The notes beneath the pieces are model-generated. The model did no database searches. It had not been told where the DNA came from and saw nothing but the letters and a program-made list of their open reading frames with translations. A stretch of DNA of 7,125 nucleotides. Origin: Planctomycetota bacterium. GTDB taxonomy: Bacteria > Planctomycetota > UBA1135 > GCA-002686595. Shown here one piece after another: positions 1 to 5,048 of this stretch. A program made the position numbers and the translations under genes. Location: assembly GCA_027623615.1 (NCBI GenBank), contig JAQBVH010000159.1, positions 1-7,125 of the forward strand, in the 5' to 3' direction. Each line of letters begins with the position of its first letter. Position 1 is the stretch's first letter.

Positions 1-57
1 CAGCGTGGCCGGTTGACGGCTGCCGGCAGGTATCTATCATCTCGCGCTTCTCCACGG

Positions 58-624
58 GTGACACCCTCCCTCCCGATCTCCCGTCTCTTCCTGATCACGA
101 CGCTCGGCCTGGCTGCGTGCCGGGCGACGACGGAGGAGATCAAGCCGACCTGGGCGCCCGTGGTCGAGGCCCGGATGGGGACGATGGAGATCTGCTCCTA
201 CTCCGAGGAGCTCTGGTTCGGGAGTACGCCGAGCGCCGCCGATCTCGAACTCGCGCAGCGGCGAGGCTTTCAACGCGTGATCGATCTTGGTTGCCGCGCG
301 GGAGCAGACCTCGCCGCCGTAGCGGCCGAGCTTGGCATGGCGTGGGAGGTCATCCCTGTCCTCGCTGGGGACCAGCTCCACGACGTGCAAGTCGATCATG
401 TCCTCGAACTCCTGCGCACCAATTCGGAAGCCCGCACGCTGATGGTGTGTGATGATGGAGGGGCAAGCGCCGCGCTCTTCGCCATTCACCGCGTGGTTCA
501 AGCGGGGATGTCCCTGGACGAGGCGCTCGTCGAAGCGCGTCGTTCCGGGCTGCGCTGGGTGCCCGGAGCCCGGGACGTGCGCGCACAGGTCGATCGCCTC
601 GCGGTTGACCGAGTCGCGCCCTGA
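58..624 (+). CDS. Lipoprotein with a degenerate dual-specificity/tyrosine-phosphatase-like domain
   Basis: Numbered from GTG 58, this is a 188-residue exported lipoprotein. Residues 1-21 form a short signal peptide (Arg9, then the hydrophobic run LFLITTLGLAAC) ending in a lipobox, LAAC, with Cys21 as the likely lipidated residue. The mature part resembles the DUF442/dual-specificity phosphatase fold: a WFGSTPSAADLELA segment near 53-66, GFQRVIDLG near 70-78, and a P-loop-like VCDDGGAS near 130-137, followed by a helix and a GMSLDEAL motif. The cysteine of the HCxxGxxR signature is present (Cys131), but the preceding His is Val and the invariant Arg is Ser137. Ordinary phosphatase activity is therefore doubtful, and a binding role is possible. 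The frame is open to the left edge, so a TTG at 13 or a start outside the window is possible. GTG 58 was chosen because it gives a normal-length signal peptide, although no clear Shine-Dalgarno site precedes it. It lies 108 bp upstream of the polyphosphate operon on the same strand. The fold assignment is moderately sure; the function is unknown. Confidence 0.72.
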   Translation: MTPSLPISRLFLITTLGLAACRATTEEIKPTWAPVVEARMGTMEICSYSEELWFGSTPSAADLELAQRRGFQRVIDLGCRAGADLAAVAAELGMAWEVIPVLAGDQLHDVQVDHVLELLRTNSEARTLMVCDDGGASAALFAIHRVVQAGMSLDEALVEARRSGLRWVPGARDVRAQVDRLAVDRVAP

Positions 625-732
625 GTCGTTTCGGGCGAGGGCCCTTCCTGGCAGCCATCAGGTGGCGCTCGTCATCAAGTCGTCATTGGCGGATTGTCAA
701 GAACCGACTAAGGTTGGAAGTCGCCAAACGCC

Positions 733-1476
733 ATGGACCGCACCCTCTTCTCCCGCTACGAGCTCAAGTACTGGCTGCCTGCAAGGCTGGTACCCGAGGT
801 GCGTGCCCACCTGCGGCCCTTCTGCCGGCCCGACCGCTTCGCCCGCTTCCGCGCCGGGAATCAGTACACCATCGGCAGTCTCTATCTGGACAACCCGGCC
901 TTCGACCTCTACCGGTCGACGTTCGAGGGTCACCACAACCGGTTCAAGCTCCGCATCCGCGCCTACGACGACGACCCGTCGAGCCCGGTCTTCTGCGAGA
1001 TCAAGAAGCGCTCGAACCAGGTGGTGCGCAAGCGTCGGGCGATGGTCAGCCGAGACGTCGTGGCGCGCTTCCTAGCGGGTGAGGCCGTCGAGACCGTCTC
1101 GGACGACTTCCGCGAGTTCGTGCAGGCCGCCAGGCGCATCGGCGCGCGGCCCGCGATCCGAGTTCGGTACCAGCGCGAGGCCTACGAGTCTCGGACGGGG
1201 GACCCCGTCCGCGTCACCATGGACTCGGCCGTCATGCACGTCCCCACGGTCTCGAGCAGCCTCGCTGTTGGCGGCCCCGGGTGGCAGACCACGCCCACCG
1301 AAGGGCTGATCCTCGAGGCCAAGTTCACCGACAGAGCGCCGAGCTGGGTGACGGGCATGATCCGCAGCCTCGGTCTCGAGCGCACGTCGATTCCCAAGTA
1401 CGCCCTCTCGCTGGAGGAGGTCATGAGCCTGCGCGGCCGTGGGCCTTGGAACGGACCTCGCCGCGCACAGATGTGA
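733..1476 (+). CDS. VTC-domain polyphosphate polymerase
   Basis: This 247-residue protein matches the bacterial VTC domain (polyphosphate polymerase family, triphosphate tunnel fold) over nearly its whole length. In yeast Vtc4 this domain makes inorganic polyphosphate from ATP. Visible blocks are SRYELKYWL (7-15), IGSLYLD (47-53), FKLRIRAY (71-78), FCEIKKR (87-93), VRKRR (98-102), RYQREAY (145-151), PVRVTMDS (158-165), LILEAKF (192-198) and PKYALSLEE (221-229). These keep the basic residues that line the tunnel: Lys12, Arg74, Arg76, Lys91, Arg148, Arg160 and Lys222, with Glu195 as the probable metal ligand. I align them by memory to Vtc4 Lys200, Arg264, Arg266, Lys281, Arg361, Arg373, Lys458 and Glu426; this is inference. 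There is no signal peptide, membrane segment or SPX domain, so the protein should be cytosolic and needs a membrane partner. ATG 733 has a GGAAG site at 716-720. The stop overlaps the start of the DUF4956 gene by one base (TGATG), the usual partner of bacterial VTC proteins. Confidence 0.9.
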   Translation: MDRTLFSRYELKYWLPARLVPEVRAHLRPFCRPDRFARFRAGNQYTIGSLYLDNPAFDLYRSTFEGHHNRFKLRIRAYDDDPSSPVFCEIKKRSNQVVRKRRAMVSRDVVARFLAGEAVETVSDDFREFVQAARRIGARPAIRVRYQREAYESRTGDPVRVTMDSAVMHVPTVSSSLAVGGPGWQTTPTEGLILEAKFTDRAPSWVTGMIRSLGLERTSIPKYALSLEEVMSLRGRGPWNGPRRAQM

Positions 1477-2174
1477 TGGACCACTTCGAGCAGATATTCG
1501 GCCGCCTCGGCCCGACCGGTCAGGTGGGCCCTCCGACCCTGGAGGGCATGTTCATCTCCCTGCTGCTCGCGTTCGCGATCGGACAGGTGATCGCCATCGT
1601 CTACGCCCGCACCCATCACGGGTTGTCCTACTCGCGGTCGTTCACCCAGTCCCTCGTCCTGCTCGTGATCATCGCGGCGTTGGTCATGTTCGTGATCGGG
1701 GACGACGTGGTGGCCGCCTTCGGGTTGATCGGGGCCCTCGCCATCATCCGCTTCCGCAACGTGCTCAAGGACACGCGCGACACCGCGTTCGTGTTCATGT
1801 CCCTGGTGCTCGGGATGGCCGTCGGCGCAGAGCGACATGGCATCGCCGTCGTCGGCGGGTCCTTCCTGCTCATGGCCGCCATCTGGTTGCACGTGATCAG
1901 GTTCGGCACCAACGGCTACTTCGACGGGCACCTCTCGTACCGCACCCAGCAGGCTGCGGAGGAGGCGGTTCGGCAGCTGCGCCAGCTGATCTCGGCCTAC
2001 TGCCGCAAGGTGGTCACCGTGACGGTGCACGACGGCGGCGGGGTCGTCGAGCACGTCCTTCAGGTCCGCCTCCGCGACCGGAGCCGAGGCGGAGAGCTGC
2101 TCGACCAACTACGGGAGGTCGAGGGCGTTGACGACGTGTCCCTCGTCCTCCGCGACGACCACGCGGAGCTCTAA
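1476..2174 (+). CDS. DUF4956 multi-pass membrane protein
   Basis: This 232-residue protein belongs to the DUF4956 family, usually encoded beside VTC-domain genes. A short N-terminus with LGPTGQVGPPTLEGM precedes about four or five hydrophobic segments, near 23-44, 56-75, 77-91, 103-117 and 122-143. The family signature AFGLIGALAIIRFRN (81-95), followed by KDTRDTAFVFMSLVLGMAVG (98-117), is clear and recalls MgtC-like proteins. Residues 178-228 form a soluble C-terminal domain with a beta-alpha-beta-beta-alpha-beta look (KVVTVTVHDG, VEHVLQVRLRD, GGELLDQLREVEGVDDVSLVLRD), similar to the ACT-like tail of MgtC proteins. The start was set at ATG 1476 because it overlaps the stop of the VTC gene and the family homology begins there. 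The frame runs upstream only as a shadow of the VTC gene. Translation is probably coupled, as only a weak ribosome site is visible. The biochemical function is not established. Anchoring the polymerase or passing polyphosphate across the membrane is my inference from context. Confidence 0.88.
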   Translation: MDHFEQIFGRLGPTGQVGPPTLEGMFISLLLAFAIGQVIAIVYARTHHGLSYSRSFTQSLVLLVIIAALVMFVIGDDVVAAFGLIGALAIIRFRNVLKDTRDTAFVFMSLVLGMAVGAERHGIAVVGGSFLLMAAIWLHVIRFGTNGYFDGHLSYRTQQAAEEAVRQLRQLISAYCRKVVTVTVHDGGGVVEHVLQVRLRDRSRGGELLDQLREVEGVDDVSLVLRDDHAEL

Positions 2175-2176
2175 CG

Positions 2177-3355
2177 ATGCGTAAGGTCCCGATTCCCTTC
2201 GACCAACGGCTGCTCGACCTCCTTCGGGGGCCGGTCGCGCTGCTCGTGTGGGTCGCGGCGGTCTCGACCGCGATGTGGCTGCTCCTCGAGCGGCCCCAGC
2301 CCGTCACGCATGTGGCTTGGGTGCCGACCCTCGTGCGCGAGGAGACCGCGCCCGCCGCCGGAACGATCGAGGTGCTCACCGTGCATCGGGGGCAATACGT
2401 GCAGGTCGGTGACCTGATCGGACGCTTGGACGATCGCCCGCTGCGGGCGCGGTTGGCCACCGAGATCGCGCGGATCGAAGAGCTCCGGGCACGCGTGCAT
2501 TCAGCCGAGCTCAGCGCTGCGGACGACCTGGCGCGCATGGGCCAGGGTTTGGAGCTGGCCCAGCAGAACGAGGTTCGCCGCTACGCCGCAGACCTGAGGC
2601 GCTACCAGGGCGACGAGACGGCCCTCGCCGTCCAGCTGCTCGAGGTCGCGGTCGACCTCTCCACGATCACGATCGAGATCGAGCGCCTCGGTGTTCGGCT
2701 CGAGCGCGCCAAGAACCTGGTCGACGATGGCATCGGGCCCCTGGCAGAGGTGCAGGACCTGACCTTCCGCGTGAGCCAGGCCCAGGCCGAGCTCGAGCGC
2801 AAGGGGGACCTGCGCGAACGCCTCGAAGAAGAACGCCTCGCCGCCGCGCAGCGCCTGGCGGCCTTCGAGTCCCAGGCGCCTCCCGGGCTGCGTGCCCTCG
2901 TGCCCTCAGACACCATCGGTGGGCTGCGCGCGGCCGTTCTCGTCCAGGAGCTAGTCGTCGCGGAGCTCGACGTCGCGATCGAGGGCTTGACCCTGACCGC
3001 GTCCACCGAGGGCATCGTCCAATCGATCACGCGCGGCGAAGGCAACACCGTGCGCGCGGCAGACGTGATCTTCACGACCCTCGCGCCGCCGACCGGCGAG
3101 GCGATCCTGTTCATCGACGCCGGAGTGGCCCACGCGGATAACCTGGGCCAGCGGGTCGAGCTGCGCCGCCAGGGCGTCCCGGAGCTGGTGGTCGAATCGA
3201 CGATCACGTCGCTCGCGCCGACGATCGAGCTGTTACCCGAGCGGCTCTGGATCGCCCCCGACGAGCCCCGCTACGGCCGGGCGGCGCGGGTGCCCCTGGA
3301 TCAATCTGGCCGGTTCCTGCCCGGCGAGATCCTGGGCGCACGCTTCCTGGAATAG
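2177..3355 (+). CDS. HlyD-family periplasmic adaptor (membrane fusion protein)
   Basis: This 392-residue protein has the layout of an HlyD/membrane-fusion protein. A cytosolic N-terminus leads into a single transmembrane helix near 17-37. The first half of a biotinyl/lipoyl-like barrel-sandwich domain follows near 58-88 (APAAGTIEVLTVHRGQYVQVGDLIGRLDD). A long alpha-helical hairpin spans about 90-232, with a tip near LVDDGIGPLAEVQDL (181-195). The second lipoyl half is near 270-302 (LTASTEGIVQSITRGEGNTV) and a beta-barrel-like part runs from about 305 to the end (PGEILGARFLE). Such proteins bridge an inner-membrane transporter to the outer membrane or peptidoglycan. No ABC, RND or MFS transporter is encoded here. 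The only membrane partner in the operon is DUF4956, with a 2-bp gap between the genes. A GGAG site at 2165-2168 sits 8 nt before ATG 2177. The operon ends here because the next gene is on the other strand. The family call is firm; the partner and cargo are unknown. Confidence 0.85.
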   Translation: MRKVPIPFDQRLLDLLRGPVALLVWVAAVSTAMWLLLERPQPVTHVAWVPTLVREETAPAAGTIEVLTVHRGQYVQVGDLIGRLDDRPLRARLATEIARIEELRARVHSAELSAADDLARMGQGLELAQQNEVRRYAADLRRYQGDETALAVQLLEVAVDLSTITIEIERLGVRLERAKNLVDDGIGPLAEVQDLTFRVSQAQAELERKGDLRERLEEERLAAAQRLAAFESQAPPGLRALVPSDTIGGLRAAVLVQELVVAELDVAIEGLTLTASTEGIVQSITRGEGNTVRAADVIFTTLAPPTGEAILFIDAGVAHADNLGQRVELRRQGVPELVVESTITSLAPTIELLPERLWIAPDEPRYGRAARVPLDQSGRFLPGEILGARFLE

Positions 3356-3358
3356 CAG

Positions 3359-3399
3359 CTGAGCCGCCGGCCGCCGCAAAGGGTGGCGCAGCGGCTCAG
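3359..3399. terminator. Stem-loop between convergent operons, likely bidirectional terminator
   Basis: A perfect 9-bp inverted repeat, CTGAGCCGC (3359-3367) and GCGGCTCAG (3391-3399), begins 3 nt after the stop of the HlyD-type gene. Inside it a second stem can form between GCCGCC (3370-3375) and GGTGGC (3382-3387, one G:U pair) around a 6-nt loop, giving one long GC-rich hairpin. Neither side has a T-run, so it is not a textbook intrinsic terminator. It may stop transcription as a strong U-less hairpin, or act by stabilising the 3' end of the mRNA. Its place between converging genes supports a termination role. Confidence 0.55.
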
Positions 3400-3410
3400 A
3401 TGGTTCCCAC

Positions 3411-3449
3411 GTCGCAGCCCTCGCTCGCGGCTGAGGGCCTCGGTGCGAC
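3411..3449 (-). terminator. Stem-loop directly downstream of the tail-collar gene, candidate terminator
   Basis: Two nested inverted repeats form one imperfect hairpin: GTCGCA (3411-3416) with TGCGAC (3444-3449), and immediately inside it GCCCTC (3417-3422) with GAGGGC (3433-3438). A one-sided 5-nt bulge (3439-3443) separates the stems. On the - strand it begins 1 nt after the stop codon of the tail-collar gene (3453-3451), where a terminator for this operon is expected. No T-run follows, so assignment as an intrinsic terminator is tentative. Confidence 0.45.
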
Positions 3450-3450
3450 C

Positions 3451-3966
3451 CTAGTTGCGCGAGGGGAAGACGCCCACCAGCGCGATGCACCAGTTGAGGG
3501 TCTGGTAGGGCATGCGGTTCTCGTGGGCCTGGCTGCCGCCAGTGTTCGTGATCATGCCCGAATCCATCTGCTTGTTCTTCGCGGATCCGTAGATGTCGTC
3601 TGCGCTGCGCGAGGGGGCGGGGACGTGCCCCGCCGGGACGGCCTGGTCGCCCTGGCCCTCCGAGCAGGCGACCCCGTGGGCGTGGGAGGGCATCTGTGCG
3701 GTGGTCAGGGTGACGGTCTCCGTGCCTCCCTTTGACCCAAGGTTGTAGGAGCTGAGCCCGGGGCCGTTGCCGTGGTGGACGGGGACTCGACCGCGCAGGT
3801 CCGGCAGGCCGAACGTCGTCCGGCCGTCTCCGCCGTAGGTCGTACCGAGGATCGAGAAGAGCGCCGAGTTCTGGGCGATCGAGATCAGCGCGCCGTCGCA
3901 CTGGGCCCAGCCGCGAGGCGGGAAGTTGCCGCCGAAGAGCATCAGTTGGCCAATGAAGGGTTCCAT
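3451..3966 (-). CDS. Tail-collar domain protein (microcystin-dependent protein/MdpB-like)
   Basis: This 171-residue protein is recognisable as the phage tail collar/Mdp family found in many non-phage bacterial genomes. The N-terminal collar domain is nearly canonical: PFIGQLMLFGGNFPPRGWAQ (3-22), CDGALISIAQNSALFSILGT (23-42), YGGDGRTTFGLPDLRGRVP (44-62). Then come SYNLGSKGGTETVTLT (73-88) and AQMPSHAHGV (90-99). The second half holds a variable segment (100-147) and the conserved ending MPYQTLNWCIALVGVFPSRN (152-171). No signal peptide is visible. The domain forms the trimeric base of tail fibres, and in Mdp proteins the role is unclear, possibly surface or extracellular. No other phage structural gene is nearby, so a prophage origin is not supported. 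ATG 3966 gives the canonical family start, but only a weak ribosome site precedes it. It lies 44 nt after the NHL gene on the same strand, so co-transcription is likely. The family is sure, the function unknown. Confidence 0.9.
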   Translation of the reverse strand: MEPFIGQLMLFGGNFPPRGWAQCDGALISIAQNSALFSILGTTYGGDGRTTFGLPDLRGRVPVHHGNGPGLSSYNLGSKGGTETVTLTTAQMPSHAHGVACSEGQGDQAVPAGHVPAPSRSADDIYGSAKNKQMDSGMITNTGGSQAHENRMPYQTLNWCIALVGVFPSRN

Positions 3967-4010
3967 GGAGGTGCAGGCTTTCTGTGAGGGGGGCTAGAGA
4001 GTGTTCGAGG

Positions 4011-4910
4011 TCAGGCGTTGACGAGGGCCATCGGCGCGTGCGTGCCGGGCGCCCAGATGTACAGCTCACCGTTCGGGTCGAAGCTGAGCTCGAGGGGGGC
4101 AACAGGGTCGCCGCCAGGACCAATGGGCAGGAAGCGCTCGAGGAAGCGTCCTTCCATGTCGAAGACGTGGATGAAGCCGGTCGCGGCCTCACCGACGCAG
4201 ACCCGGCCGTGGCCGTCGATCGCGATCGCGCGGGGCATGAGCAGCTGGCCCTCCCCGGCGCCGTGCGAGCCGTAGGTACGGACCACCTCGCCCTTGTAAG
4301 AGAGGACGACGACCCGGCAGTTGCCGGCGTCGACCACGTGCAGGTTTCCCAGCGGGTCTTCCGCGAGGGCGCACGGCCCGTTGAGGGGGTTCTGCCCGTC
4401 GCCCGTCAGTCGCGACGCCGGCTGGCCATCCGCGGTGAACCGCTGGACGGCGTGACCGGCGACGTCGCAGGCAGCGAGGTGTCCGTTGCGCAGCACGATG
4501 ACTCCGCGAGGCCGTCTCATCCCGCCGACGTCGCCGAGCCGAAGACCCTTGGCGTCGAAGATGACCACCCGATCATTGCCGTGGTCTACCACGTAGAGAC
4601 GACCGTCCGCACCGACCGCCGCGTCGATGGGGAAGTTCACCTCCGAGGCCCGGTCGCCGAGGCTGGTGAACGAGGCCTCGACGGTCTTGTGCTCACCGCG
4701 GTGGACCGCGTGGGACTCGGGATCGAGCACGAACCGGGAGCCGTTCGGACCGAAGATCAGGTGCTCGCTGCCGACCCGGTAGGACGGCCGCCCGGTCGCG
4801 GCCAGCTGGCCGACGGCCTTGTCCTCGTCGGTCGACGAGCAGCTCAAGCCTGGGATTGCCAGCACACTCACGCCCAGGGACGTGTGGTGCAAGAACGTAC
4901 GACGCTTCAT
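4011..4910 (-). CDS. Tat-exported NHL-repeat beta-propeller protein
   Basis: This 299-residue protein begins with a twin-arginine signal, KRRTFLHH (2-9), a hydrophobic stretch SLGVSVLAIPGLSC (11-24) and a polar SSTDED run. It is therefore probably exported folded. Cys24 could be lipidated, but GLSC is a poor lipobox. The rest is a string of NHL/6-bladed propeller repeats of about 28-45 residues. Clear units lie near 92-119 (NFPIDAAVGADGRLYVVDHGNDRVVIFD), near 133-158, at 177-204 (with GNLHVVDAGNCRVVVL at 188-203), at 224-251 (LMPRAIAIDGHGRVCVGEA onward) and near 271-288 (LSFDPNGELYIWAP). The segment at 45-90 may supply another blade. Such propellers mostly bind proteins or ligands; some are enzymes, but I see no catalytic signature. 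ATG 4910 is fixed by the strong AAGGAGG site 5 nt upstream and by the signal sequence. The gene precedes the tail-collar gene by 44 nt, suggesting an exported or surface pair. The function is unknown. Confidence 0.88.
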   Translation of the reverse strand: MKRRTFLHHTSLGVSVLAIPGLSCSSTDEDKAVGQLAATGRPSYRVGSEHLIFGPNGSRFVLDPESHAVHRGEHKTVEASFTSLGDRASEVNFPIDAAVGADGRLYVVDHGNDRVVIFDAKGLRLGDVGGMRRPRGVIVLRNGHLAACDVAGHAVQRFTADGQPASRLTGDGQNPLNGPCALAEDPLGNLHVVDAGNCRVVVLSYKGEVVRTYGSHGAGEGQLLMPRAIAIDGHGRVCVGEAATGFIHVFDMEGRFLERFLPIGPGGDPVAPLELSFDPNGELYIWAPGTHAPMALVNA

Positions 4911-4915
4911 CGCCT

Positions 4916-4922
4916 CCTCCTT
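4916..4922 (-). promoter_or_regulatory. Strong Shine-Dalgarno site of the NHL-repeat gene
   Basis: On the - strand this reads AAGGAGG, a near-perfect anti-16S match, 5 nt before ATG 4910 (AAGGAGGAGGCG-ATG). It is by far the best ribosome binding site in the window. It fixes the start codon and predicts efficient translation independent of the upstream bioA gene. Confidence 0.8.
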
Positions 4923-4930
4923 GTTCGAGG

Positions 4931-4971
4931 CGCGCCGGTGGAATTGCCGTTCGGAGAAGGCGACCGGCGCG
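4931..4971. repeat. 9-bp perfect inverted repeat upstream of the NHL gene
   Basis: CGCGCCGGT (4931-4939) and ACCGGCGCG (4963-4971) are exact reverse complements separated by 23 nt. On the - strand the repeat ends 8 nt before the Shine-Dalgarno site of the NHL gene. It may be a 5'-UTR hairpin, an operator for a dimeric regulator, or part of the transcript end of bioA. In GC-rich DNA a 9-bp pair of this kind can also arise by chance, so the role is open. Confidence 0.4.
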
Positions 4972-4987
4972 GCGTGAAAATGCCATG

Positions 4988-5009
4988 CGGACTGCGCATA
5001 GGAAGTCCG
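4988..5009 (-). terminator. Hairpin with short T-run downstream of bioA (weak terminator candidate)
   Basis: On the - strand CGGACT (5009-5004) and AGTCCG (4993-4988) form a perfect 6-bp stem with a 10-nt loop, followed by CATGGCATTTTC, which contains a run of four T. It lies about 40 nt after the bioA stop. The stem is short and the T-run is displaced by several bases, so termination would be partial at best. Confidence 0.25.
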
Positions 5010-5028
5010 AAAGGTGAGTTCTTACGAA

Positions 5029-5048
5029 CGCTCGGGGAGAGCGTCCCC
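5029..5048 (-). terminator. Overlapping small hairpins immediately after the bioA stop
   Basis: GGGGA (5034-5038) pairs with TCCCC (5044-5048) across GAGCG, directly beside the bioA stop codon (5051-5049). The loop GAGCG (5039-5043) is complementary to CGCTC (5029-5033), so an alternative hairpin or a pseudoknot-like fold is possible. No T-run follows. This may be a weak terminator or a 3'-end structure of the biotin transcript. Confidence 0.25.

Noticed and set aside
13..57. TTG start 15 codons earlier for the lipoprotein
   Set aside because: It would put a polar, Arg-containing extension before a normal lipoprotein signal peptide. GTG 58 gives a standard 21-residue signal, although the frame is open to the edge and this is not proved.
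639..646. Palindrome AGGGCCCT after the lipoprotein stop as a terminator
   Set aside because: It has no loop or T-run and is only 8 bp, which is expected by chance at this base composition.
686..714. Possible promoter TTGGCG, 17-nt spacer, TAAGGT upstream of the VTC gene
   Set aside because: The spacing is right but the matches to consensus are weak (4/6 and 3/6). It would start transcription about at the ribosome binding site, so it is not strong enough to annotate.
1182..2108. Open frame on the - strand opposite the VTC and DUF4956 genes (308 codons)
   Set aside because: Its His/Asp/Glu-rich sequence has no domain pattern. It spans two well-supported genes on the other strand.
3451..3966. 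Prophage remnant suggested by the tail-collar domain
   Set aside because: No other phage gene, integrase or attachment site is present. Mdp-type collar proteins are common in bacterial chromosomes, and composition matches the neighbours.
3233..4192. Open frame on the - strand in another phase across the tail-collar and NHL genes (319 codons)
   Set aside because: It is Arg/Pro/Ser-rich shadow translation overlapping two recognised genes and the convergent spacer.
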